A DNA stretch of 64,000 bases from Cercis canadensis (lineage: Eukaryota; Streptophyta; Magnoliopsida; Fabales; Fabaceae), in the NCBI GenBank assembly GCA_003255065.1, contig QAOA01006931.1, positions 2,313,542 through 2,377,541 on the forward strand. Direction: 5' to 3'. Position numbers and translations under genes: made by a program. This document shows positions 50,373 through 62,385 of the stretch, in pieces. The notes beneath the pieces are model-generated. The model was not told the DNA's origin. It searched no databases and saw only the letters and a list, made by a program, of their open reading frames with translations. The stretch's first letter is position 1; every line of letters starts with the position of its first letter.

Positions 50373-50562
50373 TAATTAATTTAAAGAAGATAAATATTTT
50401 TTATTATAAAAGAGTGCAAAACATTAAAGAAATAAAAAATGAATATTCAACAAGAATAAAATCTTTGATATTAAGTTCTCATGATAAGAATAAATACCAC
50501 TAAATTTACAAGTTATTAGCTTGAATTTTAATTTTAATTGTTAAAATTAAATCATTTGTGTA

Positions 50563-50630
50563 AATATGTATCATTTCCACTGATAATAACCCAGTNAATA
50601 TGTATTATTTCCACTGATAATAACCCAGTT
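50563..50630. repeat. duplication around an unknown base
   Basis: About 33 bp (AATATGTAT.ATTTCCACTG, then ATAATAACCCAGT) is repeated on both sides of an N at 50596. This looks like an unmerged contig overlap. Confidence 0.7.
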
Positions 50631-51382
50631 GATCCAACGGCAACGAGCTAATCACTTCTTTTGGTCACTGTCTTGGGAGCTGATTCATCCACTTTTATGT
50701 ATTATTATTTAATAAACAAATATAAATTAATAATAATTCACAGAGTTCCTATTAGTTTGGACGTCCCAATCGACCTAGAACATGTCCGTGAAGATAAGCT
50801 TAAAAGACGTGGCACTAGCACACCACTTACTTTTCAACTTTCAACATCTTCGTTGGAAATTTGTATACATAGATCGATTATGTATCTAATGCAATGAGTG
50901 ACATCCTAGTATAACATATTTGACCAATGTTTGTGATTCAGCTTCTATTCGAACGTCGTACTGATGCATAATATACTTATATCTATGACTGCCTTTTTAT
51001 CTAACAATTACTCTCATGTCTGATACATCCACGTAATTCACATCCTGTCATATATATGTTATTTCTAAATTAATTTGAGCCCATTCCTTTTTTATTAGTA
51101 ACATCTTTATCAACAAAAGAACAAGGAGACAAGAGCCCATAATATTATTAATTGGATAACAGGATAACAAATCTTTTTTATTTGTAACATCTTTATCAAC
51201 AAAAGAACAAGGAGACAAGTCCTAATATACATACATAATACAGCTTAGATAAGATCAGCTTTCCATTGTCCTCCATAAAAAAAATATATATATAAAATTA
51301 CCACGATAAGGATAAGAAAGAAGGATTCCACTTAAAGTCTCCAGTGACGACTCTTGCTCACCTCACCTCATGCTACGTGATA

Positions 51383-51413
<31 letters not shown>

Positions 51414-53342
51414 GAATACCCAATTTAAATTTTTAGAAATTTTAGGGGGTCAGGGCCACCTGATCCACCACTACCACCGCTCCTGTTTAGGCTATAAATT
51501 ATATGATTATAAGATTATTTTTGTAAAAAGATAATATTATGTTTGAAAATTTTTATTGATAAAATAAAATTTTTATAATACTATTTACACAAAATTATAG
51601 TGATAATTAATTTGACAACAAAATTCTTAAAATAATAATAGCTCGTTTTATATTTGATAAGTCTAGTTCTATTAAAATATTAAAAATAAACCTAAGTTTG
51701 TGGATTAAAAAAAGAAAAAAACTTAAAATATAGTCTTATCTCTTTTATCCTTTTTAATTTATAGATAGAGAAACTAATTCAGGTATTTTTATTAGATTGC
51801 CAGTGCAATAATCCATTAATTTATGCCTTAACTCTGCAATCTGCATAATTAGCATCTAAAAAGATAAAGTAAAAAAAAAAAAAGAGAATTAATTCACTGC
51901 GCGTATTAGACAACTAAAAAGAAAAAGAAACAAATAATTTATACGGATAGTCAGGGGATGAGTGCCTGAGTGGGGACTGGAATGTCCCTAAAGTAAAAGC
52001 TGAAAGACGCCCGGGGCCACTTTTCTTTGTCCGAATCTCTATCTTTTCCTCCACCTAGATTCCTAAAGATAGATATAATGTTCAAATTAGCTAAGGTTAA
52101 AAGCAATCAATTTTCGCTGCCATCAAACATGTGGCTATTATATATCACCCTTTATTCCTCGTGTAAGTTATTTTCTCCTAATTAAATAAAAAATTAATGA
52201 GTACTCCTATTTATATATATTTAACTCTTTTATAGATAATTTTTTTTATGGAACTCTAATATTATTAGAGATGCAAATCGTTCAAATTTGTTATGTATGC
52301 TGCTTCTTGCAATAATTTAAACAATTCCGAATCACCATACGACCATTTCGTTTTAAAAAATCAATAACAATTAAAAAAAAATGAACTTGCATAATTCAAC
52401 CCTTATGCACCTTGACACATTTCTTTTCTTTTGGTCTAGTTTGGGAGTGTTAAACAATCAATAGAGATGTTTGTCCGAACTAAGACCTATGCCATAAGAG
52501 ACTTTATGCTAAGTCTGTATTAATGAAAAATTAAACTGACCAGCTATACTGTATCTCCAATGCATTATACGTCATATATACGTATTCCATATATCAGCAA
52601 CATTTACTAGGCTTCCAAGTCCTCGGTATTGGCATATGGCTTAATTGGTTTATTTGGGAAACAAAATATATAGAGGAAAAGCGAGAAAAATGAAAAGTAC
52701 TAATTCATTAATGCATGTATCATGTACAAATTGAACCCAGGAATAGCTTAATTAGTAATATACCCCTGTCTTTAAAGTTGAGAGAGACTCATAGGATCTA
52801 GGATGTCTTTTTATATATATATATATATTCTTTTTTATAGGAAAGTCTTATTATTTTTTATTTTGATAGTTGCGATGTTATTGATAATATAATTAGTAAT
52901 TCAAATGCTTGTATTTTTATAAGAGTTTCTTAAAAAGAATATAAAATATATATTGTAAATATTCATCCATATCTTTGATAATCCTTCTAATGCTTCGACA
53001 TGGGCCATGGCTAATGTATAATGAGCTGTCCACGCTCCACAGTCATGGGAGATTAACGTGATGTTTCCGTTCAATCCTATCAGAATTTTCAATGTGAACA
53101 TAACTTTTGAAAAAAAAAAAAATTAATCTAAGGGGTGGAAGGTTTCGGATTAGGACTATGGCAACGTGTTTATATTGCATTAGTAGAAGTTGAAGAAAAA
53201 GACGAGTCTGGAATCCGGACATATTATGGGAATAATACAAACTCTATACTGAGAAATGACCAGATACAGCGTATCTTCAATCCCACGCTCGCCTTAATCC
53301 ATAGAAACTTGTCCAAAAACGTTTTCTCCATCCCCACTGCCA

Positions 53343-54242
53343 GGTAAATTGACATTATAAATTATTTATGTAAAAAGAAAAGCTTTTAAATTATTTATCA
53401 AAAGTAATTTTAAATATTTTATTATTTTTTATACATAAAAAAACATATTATATATAAATATAGTATTTATAAACTGAAAACACTATAAAACATATCAAAA
53501 TAAAGTGTGTTCATTGTTTAAAAATACAACAAATATTTTTAAAAAAATAAATAACATATTTTAATAAAATACGTTTTACAAAAAAAGAATGTCATAGTCT
53601 ATAAAACATGTTCTATTAGAACACGCAATAAGAAAGGATAAAAAATCTTGCGTTTGTCCCAGGAAGCACGGAGTTCATATTTTATTTTGCGTTTGTTTTT
53701 TTTTTTAAAAAAATATTCCTCGTACTTATACTGAAGAGCATGAGAAACTATTGGGTAACACGGAGAAGAGCTGGACCCTCTTCGTGGATGGGTATGGGAA
53801 CGATGGTAAGCGAATTTATGACCCCGTCAAGGGGAAGACTTGTCATCAGTGCAGGTGAGCTCCACCTTTATCAACCCAAACTTATAAGGAAGCCTTGGTA
53901 TGCCAGGATACTTCACTAATGCGTGATGTATTTGAACACGCCATAAAGCGTGTTCGTCACATTTTATTTTATAAAGTATATTTTATTAAAATATATTTTA
54001 TAGATTATAGTATATTTATTTTTAAAAAATTATTATCATTTTTTAAAATAATGAACACATTTTATTTTAATATATTTTATAATATTTTTAATTCATAGAT
54101 ATTATATTTATATATAATGTATTCTTTCTTAAGAAAAAAAATTAATAAATATTTAAAACTATTTTTTTTAAATAAATAATTTAAAAATTACCTATTTTAC
54201 ATAAATAATTTATAAATATATATTATTTAGTTCAATTTACCC
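53343..54242. mobile_element. inverted-repeat element carrying a CDCA7-type gene fragment
   Basis: The left end reads GGTAAATTGACATTATAAAT and the right end on the opposite strand reads GGTAAATTGAACTAAATAAT; both continue into ATAAATTATTTATGTAAAA. Roughly 270-300 bp of AT-rich arm on each side are inverted copies, sharing AACACATTTTATTTTAATAT-like words and a GAACACG motif at the inner borders. The arms surround a GC-richer core at about 53640-53935. The termini resemble those of the palindromic MITE at 62069-62385. No clear target duplication was found. No transposase is present. Confidence 0.6.
53718..53854 (+). pseudogene. captured exon of a CDCA7/R1-type zinc-finger protein
   Basis: One open exon reads PRTYTEEHEKLLGNTEKSWT then LFVDGYGNDGKRIYDPVKGK and TCHQCR, ending at an intact GT donor (53855-53856). 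The KGKTCHQCR segment is the start of the zf-4CXXC_R1 domain found in CDCA7-like chromatin proteins, which act with HELLS/DDM1-type remodellers. The following exons with the remaining CXXC repeats are not present. The exon lies between the inverted arms of the element at 53343-54242, so it is a transduplicated fragment rather than a gene. Confidence 0.75.
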
Positions 54243-54431
54243 CAATCCCAAATACAATTCAATTTCCAATTTCTTTTTAAAGCGACTCCCACTTGCCAAC
54301 CACATATATAAACATAACAGTCGGATAATCCACCCACCATCTCGACACTATCCTATATCTCTCAATTCTAGACCGATTACCTTTGGAACCCAATTCAACC
54401 AAACGAAACAAACAAAACCAAGTACATATCC

Positions 54432-56751
54432 ATGGCCGACACCAGAGCCCCCAGCTTTGCTTTCCCCAACCCCAACAAGAAGCGCAGCAGCGGTACCGAT
54501 AACGTGGACGGCGGCGATGATCATGGTCATGTGGTGGCAAAGAAATCGATGCTTTCATCATCGGCGGTAGGCTTGGGCCCATGGAGTGTGGACCCCGCAG
54601 CCGCATTGGCTAACGCCCGCCACGAGTTCGGTGAGCATGGTGGGGTGAACATGTCGATCGAGGCCTCCGCCACGTTCACGGTGATGGAACCGGAGACGAT
54701 GCGGCGCATGTTTGCCGGTGAACTTGGGCCGGATTGTGATTTTTTCATCTACAGCCGTCACTTCAATCCGACCGTATTGAATCTGAGCCGTCAGATGGCG
54801 GCCCTTGAAGGCACGGAGGCTGCGTACTGCACCGCGAGCGGTATGTCGGCCATCTCATCGGTTCTGTTGCAGCTGTGCAGCAACGGTGAACACGTGGTGT
54901 CTTCGAGATCCCTGTACGGTGGGACCCATGCACTGTTGACGCACTTCCTGCCTAGGGCGTGCAACATAACGACGACGTTCGTGGACATAAAGGATTTGGA
55001 GATGGTGAAGAATGCCATGGTACAAGGGAAGACCAAGGTGCTATACGTGGAATCCATATCCAACCCCACTCTCACTGTGGCCAATATACCGGAGCTCAGT
55101 AGGTTAGCCCATGACAAAGGAGTCACGCTCGTCGTCGACAACACCTTCGCTCCCATGGTCCTGTCACCCGCTCGTCTTGGAGCTGACGTCGTTCTTCACA
55201 GTATCTCCAAGTTCATTAGCGGTGGGGCCGACATCATCGCAGGTATCTTTGTCCTTTTCTCTTCCCCTTCACTGCTCTCACTTGTTTCTCATCACTTACC
55301 CTTTATATACTTATCTAATACCCTCCACTTTTTTTATTTTCTTTATATTTTTTCCTCCGTTACTTACTACCACAGTACCACTTATCTTTTTCTTTTTTCG
55401 CGGTAAAAACAGTACCACTTACCATACTCCTACGCAATTTACCATGCTGTTGCCTGTTGGAATTTATTTCTATTCCTTCTCTTTTTTTAAATTTGGTAAA
55501 GTGAAACGATTATTTAATTTCTAACTTATTTTTTAATTAAAAAAAAGAATGATTTCCCTTCACGGTTATTAGTAATTTGCAAATAATAAAGTTGGCATTC
55601 AGTTTCTCTTTACGAAGATGATACCCACGTGAATGATCATGTCTTTCTCTACTTTATTTTTAAATAGTCTCTTACTATTTTGTTTTTTCTTTTTCACGGT
55701 AAGAATACCTCGAACGAGTTTTTGCCGAAACTAAATCCTCCCCGGACATTTTAAGGTAGTGTTCTGTTTGATATAAGAAATGTTTTAACATTTTTGGGAA
55801 AGTGGGGGCGAAAAATTCTACCATCCTACCCAACGAAGGAGCTTAAAGAGAAGATAGTTCAGTCTACAAGAACGTAGCAGAGTTTTAGCCATTGGACTAC
55901 ATCCATCTATCCTACTTAAACAGTAACCCCTTTTTTTGTTGGCTCTTCCAATGATGCTAGTGGAGACAAATTCCTTCCGACTAATGAAGGTACTCCTATA
56001 GTCTTTCCATTCATTCCCAATGGAACCCTAAATCCTAAATCCTAAACCCTAAACTCTGAACCAAGTTCACCGAGAGTGAGGAATAAAAACCAACAATCAA
56101 CTTCCTATTTTTTATGTCCCACGATTCTGCTAGTTTTTATTTACATATTTTATAAGAGAAAAAAAAGTATTCCTAAACATAAAAAAATGGACAGGGGCTG
56201 TGTGCGGGCCAGCAAAGCTGGTGAACTCGATGATGGACATGCACCAAGGGGCCTTAATGTTGCTAGGTCCAACAATGAACGCGAAGGTGGCATTTGAACT
56301 ATCAGAGAGAATCCCCCACTTGGGCCTAAGAATGAAGGAGCATTCCGAGCGTGCGTTGGCTTTTGCTACAAGGCTGAAGAAACTAGGAATGAAGGTGATC
56401 TATCCAGGTCTTGAAGATCACCCAGATCATGAATTGTTGAAATCGATGGCGAACAAGGATTACGGATACGGTGGGCTTATGTGCATAGACATGGAAACGG
56501 AGGAGAGGGCTAACCGGTTGATGCACCAATTGCAGAACTATGCACAGTTTGGTTTCATAGCGGTGAGCTTGGGGTATTATGAGACTCTCATGTCATGCTC
56601 TGGCAGTAGCACCAGCAGCGAGATGAATGCTGAGGAAAAGGCGCTTGCTGGCATCTCACCAGGTCTAGTCAGGATGTCAATTGGATACATTGGGACCTTG
56701 GAGCAGAAGTGGGCTCAGCTCGAAAAAGCATTCACCAGACTCCAGTATTGA
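54432..56751 (+). CDS. MGL: methionine gamma-lyase
   Basis: Two exons (54432-55242 and 56195-56751) give 455 residues, slightly more than the Arabidopsis enzyme (about 440). It is a PLP enzyme of the Cys/Met-metabolism fold that splits L-methionine into methanethiol, 2-oxobutanoate and ammonia. In plants it is cytosolic and feeds isoleucine synthesis. Key residues are YSRHFNPT (Tyr107, Arg109), Asp236 in VVDNTFAP and the PLP lysine Lys260 in SISKFISGG. At the position of the active-site Cys116 of the Pseudomonas enzyme there is Gly164 (LYGG), as I recall for plant enzymes. The N-terminal 45 residues are low in complexity and specific to this protein. The single 952-bp intron splits a Gly codon right after the PLP-lysine segment. 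The start follows a leader ending in ATCC and is the first ATG of the open frame. Confidence 0.95.
56023..56055. repeat. telomere-like CCCTAAA/TCCTAAA repeats in the MGL intron
   Basis: Four adjoining units of the type CCCTAAA, TCCTAAA, TCCTAAA, CCCTAAA near the 3' end of the intron. This is a short interstitial telobox-like array. Confidence 0.7.
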
Positions 56752-58790
56752 ATCAAAATCCCTTCACTTCTCCTTCCTCTATCCTCCTTCGTCTTTCTAC
56801 AAATATATATAAATAAATAGTTTGTCTTTCTATGTAATTTTAGCATTTGGATTATAAATTAAATTAATGATGCTTATTTAGTATTCCCGAACCTCAACTT
56901 CTCATCTATTATATAATATTCCTGCTGGCTGCAACATAGTATTAGTACGTGGTGTGTAAACTGTAATGGACTAGCCATATTTTCAAAAAATTAAGTCCAA
57001 GTCCGGTATTGAATTTTACCCAACCCAAATTACCTTTTCTTTTTCCAGGGGGTGTTCAAAGAATGAAATAACCTAACCCAAACCAATTTATGCAAGACAA
57101 CCCTAGCCTGAACTAACCATCAAATAATTGGATTGCTTTAATATTCTATATTAAAAAAATAGTTTAACTGATTACTTATCAGTTCCCTAAAAAGAGGAAT
57201 AAGTTAAATAAAATTTATGAAATCTTTTTATTTATAAATAAATACGAGTAATGGCTTTTTTTTTTTTTTATATATTTGATCTAAAAGATATTTATTATTC
57301 ATTTTATACTAATTATAAAAACTCGTCAAAAAATATTAGTTTATTTGGGTTGGGTCAAAGTTAATTGAGTAATCGCAAAAACCAAACTAATTACTAGATT
57401 ACATAATTCAGGTGTGGGTGCAAATGCAAGAGTAAAAGTTGTTACGGGTGCAGCTCCAGTTGATCTAATAAATAATATACTATAAAAAATGATAATTTCT
57501 ATTAATTTTTTGGACTCTTACTAATTGACCCATACAAGCCTATTTCTTTTAATAAAATTACTTTATTTACATCTAATCCCAAAACAAAAAAATACATTAG
57601 CCCATTAGCCCAAGTCTTCTATTCAGCCCCCATTTTATTGATTCAATTAAAAAAGAATCATAATGAAATAAGAAAAAAAAAAAAAGTGATAGAGAACGAT
57701 AACGAGAAATAAACAGATAGACGAGAAAGGGAGCAGATCGAGAAGAAAAATTGAAGACAGAGCTAGAGCAAGATGAATAGAAATGTAAGCAGGGAGCAAA
57801 TCGAGAAAAGATAATTGAAATTTCTTCTTCTTATTCTTCTTCTTCATGTGTTCGAAGCTTCTAAGTCTCTTTCTTTCTTCAATTTCTTATTCTTCTTCTT
57901 TCACATCTCTCTCTTGAAATTTTCTTCTTAGATTGGCTGTTGAATCGGGAAGAAATGGTGCCACGAATTTGTCTCCACTAATTTGTGAACTTTAGTTAAC
58001 AAATTGATGCTGAAATTGCCGAATCGCCGCACTGAATATGATACGACACCCGTAATAGTTGAATCTTGTGATCTAAACCGTATATAATATTATTTCCAAA
58101 ATATAAACCCAAACTGACCAATTGTATATTGAAAAAGACCTAAACAACCCCTATAATCCGGCTCTTTTTCTTTTTTTTGGTTAATCATATTAGTATGACC
58201 CAAAGGAAACCAGGGTCCACAAATGGGCTTAAGATGCTGTGTAGTTGGATCAAGCCCATAAGACATACGCCCATGGTTAGTGAACATAAAAACTGAACAT
58301 GGTGGGTCTAGTGTCGGCTACATTATGGATTTGAATACGGAACACAAATCCTGAGGATAGCCCTCATCCTTGAGAATACTTAGGGAATAAAATAGTTTTA
58401 GGTCGAGCACTAGCTTGTTTCTTGGAAGATCTTCTATTTGAGTAGTAGATGGCAGACATAATGACTTTATGGCAAAGCTGTGTTCATGACACTAGATTAT
58501 ACGGAGTGCAGGCATTTAGTACTGTGATACTTTTATATCATGAATTGTTTTGATATCAAACGAGTACTGGTCCCCGTGCCAATGCGCAGGGGGCGAAAGC
58601 AGGATGCAATACATAATAGGCGGAAGCAAGATGCAATACATAATAGGAAATTCTATTAGATCACCTATTAGTATTAGTTTAGTGGTTATCTAAATTATAG
58701 TCCTATTCTAAATTTTAAAAACTTGTTTACATGGTCTAATCCTACTATTTTTCCAAGAGCTATAGGAAACCTTATTGAATCTTAAGGTTT
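56752..58790. other. gene-free region with a GA-rich repeat
   Basis: 3' flank of MGL followed by AT-rich DNA. 57,660-57,900 is a GA-rich then TTC-rich low-complexity stretch related to 12,490-12,650. At 58,593-58,646 a 27-bp unit (GCGAAAGCAGGATGCAATAC...) is present twice in tandem. No gene was seen. Confidence 0.45.
57690..57830 (+). repeat. dispersed GA-rich repeat shared with 12,490-12,650 (opposite strand)
   Basis: Words GAGAACGATA, GAGAAAGGGAGCAGATCGAG, GACAGAGCTAGAGCAAGA and ATTGAAATTTC occur here. The same words occur, partly in a different order, on the minus strand at 12,490-12,650. The two places therefore hold related copies of one repeat. Confidence 0.6.
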
Positions 58791-60305
58791 TTGTGGTGGA
58801 CCATTCTAGAAGCCCAATAAAACATTGGCCCAATAAGACATAGGCCCAATAATACATCGAAGACACCAGGTGACTCGTTAGCCCATTTCGGATAATCCGC
58901 CAGCTCGTCCCGGGTAAACCGCCAAAAGACCCAAGTTTTCTTCTATAAATAGTCCCTGCTATCAAAGGTAAGGGATCAAAAAAATTTACTTAATCTACAC
59001 TGTCAAGATCGGAACATACTAACTTGACATTCGGAGACCGAAAATAAGAGTCTGGTCCACCTTTTCTATTTCAGGTGACCTCGATGTGACTAGAGCTGGC
59101 TAACGGGCCAGCCCAGCCCAGCCCATTAGGGCCGGGCCAAAGTGGCCCAGTTCTAATTGGGCCAGCCATTTCTCAGTCCAGCCCACCTCGGGCTGCGGGC
59201 TATAACGGGCCAAAATCTTATTTTTTTTGTCATGCTTATTTTTAAGAGAATATGAGAACATATTGATTATGAAACATCAAATATTAACATACGTAATTAA
59301 AATACAAATTCAAATAAACAATTTCCTTTTTAATACCCTAAAGTTTAAGAGAAAAGAAACTAAATCTTTTACTACCTAGTCCTTCTAAGATTGATTTAAT
59401 AAAGTTCATAAAAAAAATACACTTATGTTATAATAAGATAAGAGAGTCCAAATTTATGTCCTAAATATACCTCTTTTTATTGTTTTTATAAGTAGGGTAT
59501 TAGAAAAATTGAAGTTGAAGGCTTAATATGAAAAATCAACTGGATGGAAGGTTCTGGGGTGCTGGTGCTCAGCTCTGGGATCTGGCGCCCAGCGTTGGGG
59601 TGGGGTTCCAGCGACAGCCTCTGGGGTGCTGGTGCTCAGCTCTGGGATCTAGCGCCCAGCGCTGGGGGTCCAGCGACAACAACTTTTGAAGTCAAGATGC
59701 CAGCGCTAAGCGCGGGGGTCCAAAAATAACAGATTTCGCCCAATAATCACAGTATAGATGAAAAATAAAGCATATCCACTTCATGAAAAACTAAGAAACT
59801 CATAAGAAACCTCAAAGAACTTCAAAGCACTTCATCTAATATTGAGCATGGGGGAAAAAGATGGGAAGTGTTGGCTGGTGCTGGAGAAGGAGAGGCGACA
59901 GCTAGAGGCGTCAGTGAGAACTGAGGAGAAGGAGGCAGAGAGGGGTAGAAGTAGAACCGTGTAGAAAGAGAGTCAAATTTGGGGAGAGTGAAATGTGAGA
60001 GATGAAATTCTGATTTTTGAGTTAGAGATTGCATTCAGATTTTAGAATGAGGGTAATTGAAAGCTGAAAAAAAAAAACAAAAAACAAAAAACAAAACAAA
60101 AAAACAAATCGGGCCAACCCGGCACAAACTCAATCGAGCCCCAACGGGCTCAGCCATGAACCCAGCTCTAGGTGTGACCTTGAGACATATCGACCTCGGA
60201 GATCTCCTCTATCTTCAAAGGTCTTGAGCAACTCCGAGTCCCGCGTGACGTAACCCGACCTGAAACTCAAGTATCGTCAGTTTTGATTTTTTTACTACAA
60301 TAAAC
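58791..60305. mobile_element. probable LTR or LTR fragment (Ty3-like), split by a hAT element
   Basis: 58791-59090 contains CCCAATAAGACATAGGCCCA, a CTATAAATAGTC TATA-like box at about 58963, and AGATCGGAACATACTAACTT. 60179-60305 continues with GACATATCGACCTCGGAGAT, CCCGCGTGACGTAACCCGAC and AAACTCAAGTATCGTCAG. This composition is typical of gypsy-type LTRs. The segment is interrupted at 59091-60170 by the hAT element; both sides rejoin naturally at CCTCGATGTGACCTTGAG. No gag-pol sequence adjoins it. The outer limits are uncertain. Confidence 0.5.
59091..60170. mobile_element. hAT-type non-autonomous element
   Basis: Ends are TAGAGCTGGCTAACGGGCC on the left and TAGAGCTGGGTTCATGG on the opposite strand at the right. 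They are flanked by GATGTGAC (59083-59090) and GGTGTGAC (60171-60178), an 8-bp duplication with one mismatch. Subterminal GGGCC/GGCCC words are frequent, as in many plant hAT MITEs. The interior has a near-duplicate block of about 70 bp (CTGGGGTGCTGGTGCTCAGC at about 59549 and 59620) and an A/C-rich stretch near 60066-60107. No transposase was seen. Confidence 0.8.
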
Positions 60306-62068
60306 ACTTACTCAAAATACATGTGAGATGATAGTTCTTTTTTTTTTTGGGTAAGATGCTAGGTGCTTTAATGATAAATTATCATATATCTTACATTTCT
60401 ATAATCATGTTTTTTTTTAGGTAAAAAATTTACGAGAAATATTTTTTTTTTGTAATTTAAGAATTTAGGCTTGAGCTCTTTTGAATAAAGCTATACTTAT
60501 CAAATTTAAAACGAGCCATCTTTATTCTAAAATCTCATTATTAAAACATACTCACAATTGTAATTTTTTACAAAAAATACTTTAAATATTTTTTTTTATT
60601 TTATCAATAAAAATCCTCAAACACAAATTCTCTATCTTTTTACAACAGAAGTCCTTGCGTGCTTTGGCCAATAATTTTTTAGGGTAACACTTAAACTACA
60701 AATAATTGACCCGCGAGAAGCTCCATTTTGTACCCTGGTTGTCGGGCCGGGCGCCTCCCCATTTTGCAACGACCTCCTTCTAGAAGATGGAAAGTAGCGA
60801 AAGCCAACTAGGAATAAACGATAAGCACTCCTCCTGCGTAAGAAGGAAGAAAGGACCGTGCGTTTGGCCCGTGTCGCGTGCGTTGATTGGTGAAGCTAAG
60901 AGCATCGAGACCAAAGCCGCCGCCCATGCAGATCGTGTGACTTTTCATTCGATTTGATATTCAGAGTTTGCTTGCTAAGCGTGAAAAAATGAAAGGAATG
61001 GAATATATTCTACTATCATTGTCACTTTGATTTTCAGTTCAAAGGTTTTATCTTCATTTGAAATTTTAATTATACACGACGATTGCGTTCACACGTTCGA
61101 TTGTAAAGATGGCAACAGAGACTGAAGTCTTAATTACTCTAACCACCTATAGAGTAATTTATATATATTCATATTTTTTTCTTTATTATATATATATATA
61201 TCTCTTTTTCTTAGCTGATTGCATTCTCATGTGAACAAAAAAAAATTTCTTAAATAAATATAAATGTGACATTAGAAAATAAATATAAAAAGGTAATTTG
61301 CAATAAAGACAAGCATTACCGAACCAAACCTATATCTTTTACATCCTTTCACTTTAAAAAATGTGTCAAAATATTACAGTATATAAATAAAATAATATAA
61401 AAATAACTAAAGATGTAACATAAATCATATATGAGAGTGAAGCATAGCACCAATTTTAATCATTTGCACCGTACAACTGCTTTGAAAAAAACAAATCAAA
61501 TAAAGCCGGAGACTTATTTGCCAACGCTGTCTCCTGTGGCACGTTCGTGTCCCAATCTCCCTTGTGTCTCAATCTCCCCTGTCATAACGATTTTGAGCTC
61601 CAGACAACTCCTTTTTTCTTCAAAACTTAGTGGGGAAATAAAGAAAAGTCTAGAAAAGATTTACACTAAATTTGAAATTTTACACATCACCAAATATTGT
61701 CTGTCATTTTTTATAAGATCAAGGGTATTCTTATAAGTTCCCAAAGGATCTACTGGTCCTGTGGTCCAATATCCAAAAAAAAAAGCATANCATATGGCCG
61801 AATTACTTGTGGTTTTTACTTAATTTATATGTATTTTGTTGTACAATTTGGGGTATTGGTCTTCAAAAAAGGCATTATGTTGATTGAGAAAATTAGTGTC
61901 TAATTTTGTCAAGAGAAAGAGGTCCCAGCTTGCTAGGTGACTTTGAGGTAGACTTGGCACTAGCATAATAACAAACTGTGTTATTTTCATTCAATTATTC
62001 ATACATGTGTTGCATGCTTAAAATCTATATTGGTTGTTATTGATGTACTATCTTTGTACCTAGTTGAA
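60306..62068. other. gene-free region
   Basis: Mostly AT-rich. A GC-richer island at about 60,710-60,950 shows no open frame that I recognise. There is an (AT)n run at about 61,187-61,200 and an N at 61,790 between GCATA and CATATG. No gene can be supported. Confidence 0.45.
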
Positions 62069-62385
62069 GGCTAATTGGCTGAAATAATATATTTTTATAA
62101 ACTATTTACAAAAATGAGATAATTTCTAAACTATTTACCTAAAATTGGTATTTTTAAATATTTTATTAATTTTTCAAAAAGTGTATATGAAGAATGTCTA
62201 GCAGTGAACACACTTTAGGAGCTAAAGCATGTTCATTGCTAGACTTTTTTCATATACGTTTTTTNGATACATTTTTTGAAAAATTAATAAAATATTCAAA
62301 AATATCAATTTTAAGTAAATAGTTTAAAAAATGTATAATTTATGTAAATAGTTTACAAAAGTATATTATTTAAATCAATTAACCC
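62069..62385. mobile_element. near-palindromic (snap-back) MITE
   Basis: The two halves are inverted copies over almost the whole length, with the centre at about 62,217. Examples are AAACTATTTAC, AAATATTTTATTAATTTTTC and GTCTAGCAGTGAAC with their complements. The ends read GGCTAATTGGCTGAAATAAT and, on the opposite strand, GGGTTAATTGATTTAAATAA. Flanks TAGTTGAA (62061-62068) and TTGTTGAA (62386-62393) suggest an 8-bp duplication with one mismatch. An N at 62,265 sits in the right arm, where a short ATAC.TTTTTT word is doubled. The ends resemble those of the CDCA7-carrying element at 53343-54242. Confidence 0.7.

Larger units (their letters stand above)
49929..53342. other. AT-rich gene-free region
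   Basis: Very AT-rich, with microsatellites ((AT)n near 51380-51398, T-runs) and a 36-bp direct repeat (51098-51133 and 51184-51219). Two single N bases lie in it, each between duplicated sequence. A short GC-richer piece near 51450-51486 (GGGGTCAGGGCCACC) resembles one end of a hAT-type MITE. Around 53140-53340 an open stretch (GLGLWQRVYIALVEVEEKDE) was not recognised. I support no gene here. Confidence 0.45.

Noticed and set aside
57040..57440. Possible hAT element starting GGGGTGTTCAAAG
   Set aside because: The left end resembles a hAT terminus, but I found no matching inverted right end or target duplication.
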